Assembly: GCA_934875375.1 (NCBI GenBank)
Contig: CAKXHL010000008.1
Location: 1 to 64,000, forward strand
Reading direction: 5' to 3'
DNA from: an uncultured bacterium
Lineage (GTDB): Bacteria > Bacillota > Clostridia > Oscillospirales > Ruminococcaceae
DNA: 64,000 nt
In this document: piece after piece, positions 18,014 to 26,762 of the stretch
Position numbering within the stretch: position 1 is the first letter of the stretch
How the letters are laid out: each line of letters opens with the position of its first letter
The notes under the pieces: model-generated
Databases searched by the model: none
What the model was told of the DNA's origin: nothing
Seen by the model: the letters and a program-made list of their open reading frames with translations, nothing else
Made by a program: the position numbers and the translations under genes

Positions 18014-18478
18014 ATGAATATCGATGATATTTTGGATGCAATGGACGAAATGTTGGATCGCGCGTGGAATCTGCCGTTGACTGGCGGTCGCTGTGTTGTC
18101 GATGCAGAAAAGGTGCGAGACTTGATTGACGATATTCGTTTGAACATGCCTGCGGAAATTAAGCAGGCCAAACAAATTGTTGCTGACCGGGCGGATATCA
18201 TCAGTGTGGCGAAAAAAGAGGCAGAGGATATTGTCCGCAAGGCAGAGGAACATGCCAAAGCACTGGTGGAGCAAGAGAAAATCACCAAGCAGGCTCAGGC
18301 CCGTGCGACGGAAATCTTGACCCAGGCACAGATGAAGTCCCGTGAAATGAGACAGGCTTCTCAAGAGTTTGCAGAAACAATGCTCAAAAGTACGGAAGAG
18401 ACTCTGTCCAAAGCTTTGGGAGATGTACGTTCTACTCGCCAGGCGCTTAAGTCATCTGGCAGAAACCTGCAAAAATAG
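18014..18478 (+). CDS. Coiled-coil protein of unknown function
   Basis: A 154-residue, mostly helical protein. After a short N-terminal part (DDILDAMDEMLDRAW), residues 45-140 are a nearly unbroken charged coiled coil rich in Ala, Glu, Lys and Gln, resembling the stalk of ATP synthase subunit b or the tail of DivIVA. Proteins like this follow coaD in many Clostridia and are often named ATPase or hypothetical. No membrane segment is present. A role as a scaffold near the membrane is inference only. GGGAGGGCTTATACG precedes the ATG. Confidence 0.75.
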   Translation: MNIDDILDAMDEMLDRAWNLPLTGGRCVVDAEKVRDLIDDIRLNMPAEIKQAKQIVADRADIISVAKKEAEDIVRKAEEHAKALVEQEKITKQAQARATEILTQAQMKSREMRQASQEFAETMLKSTEETLSKALGDVRSTRQALKSSGRNLQK

Positions 18479-18533
18479 AGGAAAAGGGTTGGATTTTTAT
18501 AAAATTCCCCCTTTATGCTTAAATGAGCAGACA

Positions 18534-18568
18534 GTGCAGACTGCGTGTACCGCAGTCTGCACTTTTTT
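18534..18568 (+). terminator. Terminator after the coiled-coil gene
   Basis: GTGCAGACTGCG and CGCAGTCTGCAC form a perfect 12-base stem around TGTAC, followed by TTTTTT. Confidence 0.93.
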
Positions 18569-18587
18569 ATATGTGCAGCCAAAACAC

Positions 18588-18616
18588 TTGACAATAGTTC
18601 GGTACCAAAGTATTAT
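18588..18616 (+). promoter_or_regulatory. Promoter of the marR-ABC operon
   Basis: TTGACA, 17 bases, TATTAT. The spacer contains the first operator palindrome. Confidence 0.85.
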
Positions 18617-18650
18617 ATAAGTGACACAAATAATTAGGTACCGAATTATT
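18593..18650 (+). promoter_or_regulatory. Two palindromic MarR operator boxes
   Basis: Two 22-base palindromes, each centred on GGTACC, lie at 18593-18614 and 18629-18650, with centres 36 bases apart. The first matches its own complement at 9 of 11 positions and the second at 10 of 11. The first covers the promoter spacer and most of the -10; the second lies just downstream of the start site. This is the layout expected of autorepression by the MarR protein encoded next. Confidence 0.75.
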
Positions 18651-18666
18651 TGAAAGGGGTGCAAAA

Positions 18667-19155
18667 ATGGATTTACAAGAGCAACCACTGGAATGTCTGT
18701 TTCGGTTGATGCGAGCCTTGCGCCGGGGTCGTTCACACCATCATGGACCGCGCCATTTTCACGGATATGGACGACTGATGGAAGCAATTGCCCGGTATGA
18801 AGGGACCAGTGCTCGGGAGTTGACCGAATTGCTGGATATTCGTCCATCGTCTCTGAGCGAAATGCTTTCCCGGCTGGAATCTCAGGGAGATATTCTCAGA
18901 AGGCGCGATGAAAAAGATGCCCGGATTTCCCATATTTGGCTGACAGAACAGGGGCGCCAGCAGATTCAGCGGCACAATCAAACCCGTTTGCCATATCAAA
19001 ATGCTCTTTTGCAGTGTCTGACACCGCAGGAGACACGGGAATTGAATCGGATTTGTCAGAAGTTAATTGACTGTCTGGAAGAAGAACAGGAAAAGGAGGG
19101 ATGCGTATGCCGCCAGGAGGTCCGGGAGGAATGCGAGGACCAAACCGATTTTTAA
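18667..19155 (+). CDS. MarR family transcriptional regulator, histidine-rich
   Basis: A 162-residue winged-helix regulator. The HTH is around residues 50-75 (TSARELTELLDIRPSSLSEM) and the wing is RRRDEKDARISHIWLT, with the conserved D-x-R pair of MarR proteins. The N-terminus has an unusual basic, histidine-rich run (RSHHHGPRHFHG, residues 22-33), and the C-terminus has two cysteines; metal or redox sensing is possible but unproven. It overlaps the ABC exporter gene by 49 bases and probably represses both genes through the two palindromes upstream. Confidence 0.9.
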   Translation: MDLQEQPLECLFRLMRALRRGRSHHHGPRHFHGYGRLMEAIARYEGTSARELTELLDIRPSSLSEMLSRLESQGDILRRRDEKDARISHIWLTEQGRQQIQRHNQTRLPYQNALLQCLTPQETRELNRICQKLIDCLEEEQEKEGCVCRQEVREECEDQTDF

Positions 19156-20954
19156 CGGAAGAAGAAAAGAAAAACCGTCCGCGGATTACAAAAGCCTTGC
19201 TTAAACGGATTTTCTCTTATCTGTTGCCTTACTGGCCCCAATTGCTGCTGGTTTTGGCGGCGATTATCCTGTCGTCAGTTTTTGGGCTTTTGCCGTCCAT
19301 TCTCACTGGAAAGATTATTGATGAGGGGCTGATTGGTAAAAATTTCAGCATGTTGTTGCGCTTGATTGGCCTTTCGTTTGCTGTGCTGGTAATTTCTAAT
19401 CTGATTGGCGTATTGGAAAGCTATCTGAATACTTGGGTGGCACAGCACATTACCTATGACATGCGCAATCAAATGTATGCTCATTTGCAGAAAATGTCCC
19501 ACCGTTTTTTTACCAGCAGTAGGCAGGGGGATGTTATCACCCGTATGACCAGTGATATTTCCGGCGTGCAAAGCGTAATTTCCAATACCCTTACCAGCAT
19601 TTTAAGCAATATTGCAGTGCTGGCTACTTCGGTAGTGGCAATGTACCAAAAAAACTGGATTCTGGCAACGGTGGGGATTATTATCGTCCCGTTGTTCGTA
19701 CTGCCGACAAAGAGAGTAGGAAAAACCCGTTGGAGCCTTGCACTGAAATCGCAGGAAAAAAACGATGAGATCAATCAGGTTCTGAACGAGACGCTGAGCG
19801 TTAGCGGACAGATGTTGGTAAAATTATTTACCAATGAAAAGATGGAGTATGAAAAATATCAAAAAATCAATGGGGAGATGACTCGTCTTAACATCAGAGA
19901 GAGCATGGCGGGCCGCTGGTTCCGAGTGGCGATGAATACTTTTACCAGCATGGGACCGATGTTAATTTATTTGGTGGGAGGTCTGCTCATCATTCGGATG
20001 GGAAATACCAGCTTGACTGTTGGCGATATTACGGTTATGGTATCTTTGCTCAGTCGAATGTACCAGCCAGTCAACTCTCTTTTGAATATCCAGGTAGATG
20101 TCATTCGTTCCATGGCTCTTTTTACTCGTATTTTCGATTATTTTGATATGCCGGTGGAAGTGGAAAACCGGCCTCATGCAATAATACCGGAATCGGTCAG
20201 AGGGGATTTGGAATTCTGTCACGTGGGATTTTTCTATGATCCGGAGCAGCCAGTTCTGCGGGACTTGAATTTTTGCATCGAAGCAGGCCATTCGGTGGCG
20301 ATTGTCGGACCTTCTGGTGCGGGAAAATCGACGATGATCCATTTGATTCCGCGGCTATATGATGTGACGGAAGGAAGCATCACACTGGATGGACAGGATA
20401 TACGCAACATTAATCTGGAGACGCTGCGCAAAAATATTGGTGTGGTGACACAAGATACCTACCTGTTTAACGGTACCATCCGGGAAAACCTATTGTATGC
20501 CAACGCACAGGCCAGTGAAGAACAGCTGATCGAAGCGTGCCGTCAGGCCAATATCCATCATTTTATTGCGGGGCTGCCGCAGGGGTATGATACGATGGTG
20601 GGCAATCGGGGTATTAAGCTTTCTGGCGGCGAAAAGCAGAGGGTTTCGATTGCGCGGGTAATTTTGAAAAACCCACGCTTGCTGATCCTGGATGAAGCGA
20701 CTTCTGCGCTGGACTCCATTTCGGAAAGTGTCATTCAGGATGCCATTGACCCTCTGCTCAAAGGCCGTACCAGCCTGGTTATCGCCCATCGTTTGTCCAC
20801 TATCATGGCGGCGGATGAGATTCTGGTGGTTGACCAAGGACAAATTGTGCAGCGGGGAACCCATCAGGAACTAGTGGAAGAAAACGGCGTATACCGGGAG
20901 CTGTATGAAACCCAGTTTCGGCGGGCGCTGGAGGATCATAAAAACCGAAAATGA
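19107..20954 (+). CDS. ABC exporter, fused membrane and ATPase domains
   Basis: A 615-residue half-transporter of the ABCB/MsbA type. A Gly/Pro/Met-rich head (MPPGGPGGMRGP) precedes six membrane segments (about 35-325). The ATPase has Walker A GPSGAGKST, Q-loop VTQDTYLF, signature LSGGEKQR, Walker B LLILDEAT and the switch His in IAHRLST. It probably works as a homodimer exporting a drug, lipid or peptide; the substrate is unknown. The ATG at 19107 is seven bases after AGGAGG, while the ATG at 19101 is too close to it. It overlaps marR, so repression and expression are coupled. Confidence 0.93.
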   Translation: MPPGGPGGMRGPNRFLTEEEKKNRPRITKALLKRIFSYLLPYWPQLLLVLAAIILSSVFGLLPSILTGKIIDEGLIGKNFSMLLRLIGLSFAVLVISNLIGVLESYLNTWVAQHITYDMRNQMYAHLQKMSHRFFTSSRQGDVITRMTSDISGVQSVISNTLTSILSNIAVLATSVVAMYQKNWILATVGIIIVPLFVLPTKRVGKTRWSLALKSQEKNDEINQVLNETLSVSGQMLVKLFTNEKMEYEKYQKINGEMTRLNIRESMAGRWFRVAMNTFTSMGPMLIYLVGGLLIIRMGNTSLTVGDITVMVSLLSRMYQPVNSLLNIQVDVIRSMALFTRIFDYFDMPVEVENRPHAIIPESVRGDLEFCHVGFFYDPEQPVLRDLNFCIEAGHSVAIVGPSGAGKSTMIHLIPRLYDVTEGSITLDGQDIRNINLETLRKNIGVVTQDTYLFNGTIRENLLYANAQASEEQLIEACRQANIHHFIAGLPQGYDTMVGNRGIKLSGGEKQRVSIARVILKNPRLLILDEATSALDSISESVIQDAIDPLLKGRTSLVIAHRLSTIMAADEILVVDQGQIVQRGTHQELVEENGVYRELYETQFRRALEDHKNRK

Positions 20955-20980
20955 AATAAAGTGCAGGTATGATGTAATGA

Positions 20981-21027
20981 AAAAGGGAAGGCTTACAATA
21001 TCCCGTAAGCCTTCCCTTTTATTTTTT
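20981..21027. terminator. Bidirectional terminator between the ABC gene and cysK
   Basis: AAAAGGGAAGGCTTAC and GTAAGCCTTCCCTTTT form a long stem between two convergent genes, with T-rich flanks on both strands. Confidence 0.9.
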
Positions 21028-21060
21028 GAAATTTATAGCAGACGCAGATGTGTTTTTGAT

Positions 21061-22071
21061 TTATCGATGGGCGATTACACTGTTAAGAACCAAATCTTTG
21101 GTATAATAGCTGTCCTTCATCGGTTCATTTTCAGCGTAGTCCGTAGACAGGTATTTTTTGTTGTCATCGGAAAAAACGGTCACGACAACAGGGGAACCGT
21201 CCAACCGTTCCGCAGCCATTATGGCGCCGATCAGGTTAGCGCCGGAGGAAATACCCACGCCGATCCCCAACTGGCGGGACAGCATTTGTGCCGCAATAAT
21301 GGCGTCACCGTCATCTACCGAAATAACGCCGTCTAACTCGGATAATTGCAGCAAATCAGGAATGAAGTCATCAGAAATCCCTTGGATTCGATGTTTGCCG
21401 ACCTTATACCCTGTGGAAAGGGTTGGAGAATTGAGCGGTTCCATTGCAAAGGCGCGGCAGGCAGGAACGGCTTCTTTTAGTCGCCGGGCAATGCCCATGA
21501 CGGTACCGCCGGTACCAACGCCAGCTACCAATCCGTCCGGACGAAGTCCCAAATCATTCAGTTGGCGAAGAATCTCTGCGCCGGTAGTTTCGTAATGGGC
21601 GGCGCTGTTATCCGGATTGGAAAACTGACGCGGCAGGAAAACACCGCCTTTTTGGGCTAACTCCTCGGTCATGCGGATTGATCCGAGGAAGCCGCCTTCC
21701 TCTTTGGAAACCAGGCGAACCGTAGCGCCATAACCTTTCATCATGGCAATCCGCTCGCGGCTCATCCAATCGGGCATATAGATGACTACCGGATGCCCCA
21801 GCGCGGCACCTACCGCGGCAAAGGAAATGCCGGTGTTGCCGCTGGTTGCTTCGGCAATGGTCATCCCCGGCTCGATAGCGCCGGTTTCATAAGCTTTTTT
21901 CAAAATATAATAAGCAACCCGGTCTTTTATGCTGCCGGTGAGATTATAAGCTTCTGCTTTGGCAAAGATGCGCAGACATCGACCCTGGTAGGTACAACAG
22001 ATCTCCAGTAAAGGAGTATTGCCGATCATAGGCGCAAGATGTTTAAAAATTTCTTGTGCTTGCTGTTTCAA
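21061..22071 (-). CDS. cysK: Cysteine synthase family PLP enzyme
   Basis: A 336-residue enzyme of fold type II. PMIGNTPLLE opens the protein, NLTGSIKDRVA carries the lysine that binds pyridoxal phosphate, EATSGNTGIS binds the substrate carboxylate, and GVGTGGTVMG holds the cofactor phosphate. It most likely forms cysteine from O-acetylserine and sulfide. A cystathionine beta-synthase or related activity cannot be excluded. TTG at 22071 is chosen because AAGGGGG lies just upstream; an ATG further up overlaps the promoter -10 box and would not be in the mRNA. No serine acetyltransferase gene is adjacent. Confidence 0.88.
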   Translation of the reverse strand: MKQQAQEIFKHLAPMIGNTPLLEICCTYQGRCLRIFAKAEAYNLTGSIKDRVAYYILKKAYETGAIEPGMTIAEATSGNTGISFAAVGAALGHPVVIYMPDWMSRERIAMMKGYGATVRLVSKEEGGFLGSIRMTEELAQKGGVFLPRQFSNPDNSAAHYETTGAEILRQLNDLGLRPDGLVAGVGTGGTVMGIARRLKEAVPACRAFAMEPLNSPTLSTGYKVGKHRIQGISDDFIPDLLQLSELDGVISVDDGDAIIAAQMLSRQLGIGVGISSGANLIGAIMAAERLDGSPVVVTVFSDDNKKYLSTDYAENEPMKDSYYTKDLVLNSVIAHR

Positions 22072-22105
22072 TGAGATGCCCCCTTGGTTTACGTCTGCTG
22101 GTGCC

Positions 22106-22134
22106 ATTTTATGCTGAAATACAGAAAAAGTCAA
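22106..22134 (-). promoter_or_regulatory. Promoter of cysK
   Basis: On the minus strand: TTGACT, 17 bases, TAAAAT. Transcription would start near 22099, giving a leader of about 28 bases before the TTG start. Confidence 0.75.
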
Positions 22135-22268
22135 GGATGCCGGGAAAAATGGATGAAGTATTTTCCAATCTTTTCCCGTAAAGAAAAGAAATCAGAGAAA
22201 AAGAAGAGATAATAGAAGATTCGGCGAAAAAAAACGAAAAAAATCCTATTTTTTTTTGAATGGTAACA

Positions 22269-22297
22269 TTGCTTTTTTCAAAAGAACTGGTTATAAT
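22269..22297 (+). promoter_or_regulatory. Promoter of the dcw cluster
   Basis: TTGCTT, 17 bases, TATAAT, 67 bases before mraZ. Confidence 0.75.
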
Positions 22298-22304
22298 GGA
22301 ACCA

Positions 22305-22342
22305 CAGTGGTGTAAAGTGGTGTGAAGTGGTTGAAAAGTGAT
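22305..22342 (+). promoter_or_regulatory. MraZ-type operator repeats
   Basis: GTGG occurs at 22307, 22317 and 22327 in the context AAGTGGTGT/AAGTGGTT, a strict 10-base period, with a fourth, weaker AAGTG at 22336-22340. They lie between the -10 box and mraZ. MraZ proteins are known to bind direct repeats of this kind upstream of their own gene. Confidence 0.75.
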
Positions 22343-22364
22343 AAAAAGAGAGGGCGGTGGGAAA

Positions 22365-22784
22365 ATGCTGATTGGTGAGTATGCGCATACGCTCGATCAA
22401 AAAGGACGCGTCAATTTTCCTGCCAAGCTTTTAACCGACTTGGGTGACCACTTTATCCTGTCGAAAGGCCTGGACGGCTGTTTGTTTGTATACTCTATGG
22501 AAGAATGGGGAAACCTGGAGAGAAAAATAAAAGAGCTTCCTCTTTCCAAATCGCGGACATTGCAGCGGTATTTCTTTGCCGGAGCAGCGGACGTGGAAGT
22601 GGACAAACAAGGGCGTATTGTAATTCCGGCAAAATTGCGGGAGCATGCGGGCCTGGAAAAAGAAATCATGATCATCGGCGCATCCAGCCGGGCAGAAATC
22701 TGGGATAAGGAGAGATGGAACCAGAATTGTCAGGAACTGACCGCCGAGACCATCGAACAAGCGATGGAAGAACTGGGATTTTAG
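22365..22784 (+). CDS. mraZ: Transcriptional regulator MraZ
   Basis: A 139-residue protein with two AbrB-like MraZ halves. Each half carries the DxKGR signature (DQKGRVNFP and DKQGRIVIP). MraZ forms a ring that binds direct repeats upstream of the dcw cluster and tunes its expression. ATG at 22365 follows GGCGGTGGG. It starts the dcw cluster and is directly preceded by the repeated GTGG boxes. Confidence 0.95.
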   Translation: MLIGEYAHTLDQKGRVNFPAKLLTDLGDHFILSKGLDGCLFVYSMEEWGNLERKIKELPLSKSRTLQRYFFAGAADVEVDKQGRIVIPAKLREHAGLEKEIMIIGASSRAEIWDKERWNQNCQELTAETIEQAMEELGF

Positions 22785-22812
22785 TCACAGATATGCCGAA
22801 AGGAGCGGAGCG

Positions 22813-23745
22813 ATGGAGTTTTCCCATTATTCCGTGATGCTGGAAGAATGCATTGCGGGACTTGCCATTCGGCCGGACGGTATTTATGTGGACGGGACAG
22901 CAGGAGGGGCTGGACATTCCTGTCAAATCGCAAAACGATTGACCGATGGAAAGTTGTTTGCGCTGGACAAGGACCCGGACGCAGTGAACATTGCAGAACA
23001 AAGGCTGGCGCCTTATGCGCAGGCTACGGTAATACAGGCAGATTTCAGAGATCTGTGCTGTACGCTAAAGGAGCGGGGGATTACCGGTGTAGACGGCATT
23101 TTACTGGATCTTGGCGTTTCCTCTTATCAGCTGGATACGGCAGAACGGGGATTCTCCTATCATCAGGATGCGCCGTTGGATATGCGTATGAGTAAGACCG
23201 GGCCGAGTGCCCAAGATCTGGTCAATACTTATTCGACCGAGGATTTATCCCGCATCATTCGGGAATTCGGTGAGGAAAAGTATGCTTGGAGCATCGCGAA
23301 AAATATAGAAAAAGCGAGAGCCAAAGCGCCCATAACGACCACCGGACAATTGGCAGAAATCATACGGGAATCGATGCCCTATTCTGCTAGGCGGGAAAAA
23401 AATCCCGCGAAAAAAACCTTTCAGGCCATTCGTATTGCCGTCAATGGCGAGTTAGATGCCTTGTCTCAGGTTTTAGATCAGGCGTTTGATTTTTTGAATC
23501 CGGGAGGCAGATTTGCCATCATTACCTTCCATTCTCTGGAGGACCGGATGGTCAAACAAAAATTTGCGGATTTTGCAAAGGGTTGTACTTGTCCGCCGGA
23601 TTTTCCAGTATGTATTTGCGGGAAAAAGCCCAGGGGAACACTGGTCAGCCGAAAACCGATTACGCCGACAGAAAAAGAATTGGCGGAAAATCGCAGAAGC
23701 CGCAGCGCAAAGCTGCGCATCGTCGAGAAAAATCAGGAAAAATAA
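22813..23745 (+). CDS. rsmH: 16S rRNA (cytosine(1402)-N4)-methyltransferase RsmH
   Basis: A 310-residue SAM-dependent enzyme (MraW) that methylates C1402 of 16S rRNA. Y(S)VMLEE near the start, VDGTAGGAGHS as SAM motif I, and LLDLGVSSYQLD and FSYHQDAPLDMRM are all characteristic. The C-terminal PRGTLVSRKPITPTEKE is the usual end. ATG at 22813 follows AAAGGAGCG. Its position after mraZ is conserved across bacteria. Confidence 0.96.
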   Translation: MEFSHYSVMLEECIAGLAIRPDGIYVDGTAGGAGHSCQIAKRLTDGKLFALDKDPDAVNIAEQRLAPYAQATVIQADFRDLCCTLKERGITGVDGILLDLGVSSYQLDTAERGFSYHQDAPLDMRMSKTGPSAQDLVNTYSTEDLSRIIREFGEEKYAWSIAKNIEKARAKAPITTTGQLAEIIRESMPYSARREKNPAKKTFQAIRIAVNGELDALSQVLDQAFDFLNPGGRFAIITFHSLEDRMVKQKFADFAKGCTCPPDFPVCICGKKPRGTLVSRKPITPTEKELAENRRSRSAKLRIVEKNQEK

Positions 23746-23772
23746 TCAAAGGAAGCAGAAAGGGTGAGAAAA

Positions 23773-24246
23773 ATGGCCTCAGGTAGCCGGGCCTATGACC
23801 TGTCTCGTTATGAACCGAAGGTTGTTGAACAGCCGAAAGTACGAGTTGTCAAACGAGCGCAACCAGTAAAATCCGTGTATGGCGTGCGGCCAATCACTCT
23901 TGTAATGGTGGCCATGATTGTGGTTTCGGTTACGGCTCTGCTTTTGTATAACAACGCAATGATTGCCGAGGTCAGCGCTGAAATTACTTCGGCGACTGCA
24001 GAACTGGAACAGCTGGAGAATGAAAATGCGCGGTTGAACCGGGAACTGGATGCAAAAATGTCAAATGAAGCCATTGCGGAAACGGCAGTCAATGAGTTAG
24101 GGCTTAGTAAGCTGGAAAATTATCAGGTTGCGTACGTAAACTTGTCTTCGCAAGATGTTGTTACTGCCAGAAACAGCGGCGGGACGGGTATCTTCGCCAT
24201 CATTGGACAGGTTATCACAAAAATTCAGGAATATCTGAAATTTTAA
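23773..24246 (+). CDS. ftsL: Cell division protein FtsL
   Basis: A 157-residue bitopic protein: a basic cytoplasmic tail (1-40), one membrane segment (about 43-63) and an extracellular leucine-zipper coiled coil (ELEQLENENARLNREL, about 78-95). With FtsQ/DivIB it activates the FtsW-PBP septum synthase. Recognition depends as much on gene order and topology as on sequence, as is usual for this fast-changing protein. ATG at 23773 follows AGAAAGGGTG. Confidence 0.85.
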   Translation: MASGSRAYDLSRYEPKVVEQPKVRVVKRAQPVKSVYGVRPITLVMVAMIVVSVTALLLYNNAMIAEVSAEITSATAELEQLENENARLNRELDAKMSNEAIAETAVNELGLSKLENYQVAYVNLSSQDVVTARNSGGTGIFAIIGQVITKIQEYLKF

Positions 24247-24344
24247 GCAATATCATATATAAAGAGGAAGACAGTAGGGGGGATATGCGTTACCTTGGCG
24301 GAAAAACACCAAGGTGCGCCGTCGGCTCCTAGTGTGACAGCGGG

Positions 24345-24375
24345 GGAGTTGAGAAGAAATTTCTTGACTCCTTTT
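24345..24375 (+). terminator. Hairpin with T tail between ftsL and the PBP gene
   Basis: GGAGTTGAGAAG pairs over 12 positions, some of them G-T, with the sequence ending CTTGACTCC, and TTTTG follows. It sits in a 185-base gap inside the dcw cluster, after another small hairpin (CCTTGG/CCAAGG, 24293-24314). It may act as an attenuator or an RNA processing point. Confidence 0.6.
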
Positions 24376-24431
24376 GTTTCTAAAAATGGGGTCAGAGATC
24401 GAATGCTGTCGGCCGAAATGGAGGATATGCA

Positions 24432-26651
24432 ATGGCTTTTCCAAGCACAACGGTACAAATGAAAAAACGGATCATTGCTTTGATTCTGGCAATATCGGTA
24501 TTAGGGTCTTCCATCATCATCGGCAGGCTGTTTCAGCTTCAGGTGGTGCAGGCGGAAGACTTGCAAAAACGGGCAGCGCGCCAGCAAATGAGGGTAACGA
24601 GTCTCAGTGCCCAGCGCGGCACAATCTATGACCGCAATGGAGAAATTCTCGCCAGGAGCGGAACAGTCTGGACAGTCTATCTTTCTCCGGTAGATATCGA
24701 CTCGGAGGAGGAGCGTTCGCTTATTGCCAAAGGACTGTCGGAGATTTTGGATGTTTCCGAGGAGTTTGTACTGGAAAAATCCAAACGCAATACATATTAC
24801 GAGATTATCAAAAAGAAAATCGAACGCCCCTTAGCGGATGAAGTAACCCAGTTTGTAATGGAAAACGGCATTACCTGTGTGGGGTTGGAAGAGGACTATA
24901 AACGATATTATCCCTATGGAACGCTGGCGTCAACTGTCCTGGGCTTTACCGGAAGCGAAAATCAGGGCGCTTACGGGATTGAGGCTTACTATGACAGCGT
25001 TTTAAGTGGGACCAATGGCCAGATCGTATCCGCAAAAAATGCCTGGGGAACCGATATGCCTTTTAAATATGAAAAAATGTATGAGGCGCAAAATGGAAAC
25101 GATTTGGTACTGACCATTGACGTCAACATCCAACACTTTGTCGACAAGCATTTGGAGCAGGCGGTGATTGAACACGAGGTGCAAAACAAGGCCTGTGCTG
25201 TTGTGATGGATGTAAAAACCGGAGAAATTCTGGCTATGAGTACCAAGCCGGACTTTGATCCCAACTCGCCCAATACCATTTATGACAAAAACGTGCAGGC
25301 ACAGCTGGACGCCATCACGGATGAAGATGCCCGGCAGAAGGCTCTGCTGGAGGCTCAGTATGAACAGTGGCGGAACAAGGCAATTTCTGATCCATATGAG
25401 CCGGGATCGGTGTTTAAAATCATTACTGCATCCTCTGTGCTGGAGGAAAAAGTGATCAGTTTAAATCATTCTTTTACTTGTACTGGTACGTATGAATCTG
25501 GCGGCGTAACCTATCATTGCTGGAAACTGGCAGGGCACGGTACTCAGAACTTTGCCCAGACCCTGCAAAATTCCTGCAACCCGGCATTCATTTCTTATGG
25601 CCAGGCGTTAGGTAAAGAAAAATTCCGAGAATATTTCCAGGCGTTTGGGCTGACTCAGACGACTGGTATAGATTTGCCTGGTGAAGCGGGCAGTATCTAC
25701 CATACCGCGGAGGATTTCGGCATTACGGAGTTATCCAGTAGCTCTTTCGGCCAAACATTCAAGGTTACAACTCTGCAGCTGATCACTGCGGTTTCCGCGG
25801 CTGTCAACGGTGGGGAATTGATGCAGCCTTATGTGGTGAAGCAGGTAGTGGATGAAGAAAAGAACGTTGTGTCCGAAACAACACCGGTGGTAAAGCGCCA
25901 GGTTATCTCCAATGAGACCAGCGCCACAGTGGCGGCACTCTGCGAGAGTGTTGTATCCGAAGGGTCCGGACGCAAAGCCCAACTGCCGGGATTCCGTATC
26001 GGCGGCAAAACCGGAACGTCTGAAAAGCTGGGTGCGAATGACAGTGACTGGAAAATCCTGTCCTTTGTAGGGTTTGCGCCGGCAGATGATCCGCAGATTG
26101 CGGTTCTGGTCATGTTGGATGAACCGAAGCTGGATGACCCGTATGGCTCCACCATCGCCGCGCCGATTGTAAAAAATATGTTGGCGGATATTCTGCCCTA
26201 TCTGGGAATGGAACCACAGGTGGATGTGGATAAGGATACCAGTGTGGAGGTTCCTTACCTGACCGATGTCATGTTGGAAGAGGCTCAGTCGCAGCTGATT
26301 GATTTGGGACTCAAAGCCCGTATTGTAGGCGATGGCGATTCTGTGCTGAAACAGGTGCCTCAGTACGGATACGAAATTCCCTACGGCGGCACAGTGATTT
26401 TATACACAGACGAAACGGAACTGGCGGAAAATGTATCGGTTCCCAATGTGTTGGGCAAGACGGGAAAACAAGCAAACACGGCCATTTTAAATGCAGGGCT
26501 GAATATCAAGATTGAAGGAGAATTCCCGGATAATGTGCAGACTCAGGTGGTGAGCCAGTCGCCCCTGCCGGATGAAAAGGTGCAGCCAGGAACGGTGGTC
26601 ACGGTAACCGTTCAGCAGGTAGGAGATACGGCCGCCAGCGAAAGCTCTTAA
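24432..26651 (+). CDS. ftsI: Class B penicillin-binding protein with PASTA domains (PBP2B/SpoVD type)
   Basis: A 739-residue transpeptidase that crosslinks peptidoglycan at the septum or in the spore. It has an N-terminal membrane segment (12-32), a dimerisation domain (55-215), the transpeptidase with SVFK at 326-329, SCN at 381-383 and KTGT at 526-529, then two PASTA domains (about 607-667 and 668-732). Two PASTA repeats resemble the vegetative division PBP2B of Bacillus more than SpoVD, which has one. ATG at 24432 is seven bases after GGAGG. It follows ftsL as expected. Confidence 0.93.
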   Translation: MAFPSTTVQMKKRIIALILAISVLGSSIIIGRLFQLQVVQAEDLQKRAARQQMRVTSLSAQRGTIYDRNGEILARSGTVWTVYLSPVDIDSEEERSLIAKGLSEILDVSEEFVLEKSKRNTYYEIIKKKIERPLADEVTQFVMENGITCVGLEEDYKRYYPYGTLASTVLGFTGSENQGAYGIEAYYDSVLSGTNGQIVSAKNAWGTDMPFKYEKMYEAQNGNDLVLTIDVNIQHFVDKHLEQAVIEHEVQNKACAVVMDVKTGEILAMSTKPDFDPNSPNTIYDKNVQAQLDAITDEDARQKALLEAQYEQWRNKAISDPYEPGSVFKIITASSVLEEKVISLNHSFTCTGTYESGGVTYHCWKLAGHGTQNFAQTLQNSCNPAFISYGQALGKEKFREYFQAFGLTQTTGIDLPGEAGSIYHTAEDFGITELSSSSFGQTFKVTTLQLITAVSAAVNGGELMQPYVVKQVVDEEKNVVSETTPVVKRQVISNETSATVAALCESVVSEGSGRKAQLPGFRIGGKTGTSEKLGANDSDWKILSFVGFAPADDPQIAVLVMLDEPKLDDPYGSTIAAPIVKNMLADILPYLGMEPQVDVDKDTSVEVPYLTDVMLEEAQSQLIDLGLKARIVGDGDSVLKQVPQYGYEIPYGGTVILYTDETELAENVSVPNVLGKTGKQANTAILNAGLNIKIEGEFPDNVQTQVVSQSPLPDEKVQPGTVVTVTVQQVGDTAASESS

Positions 26652-26762
26652 AATGCGACCGGTTCTGCCATACTTCGGAGAGCAGATATGATACAATAGC
26701 ATGTGCGGCAGAATGCGGATAGAAAAAGAAGCATTCCCCATCACATAAAGGGGGTAAACAGT

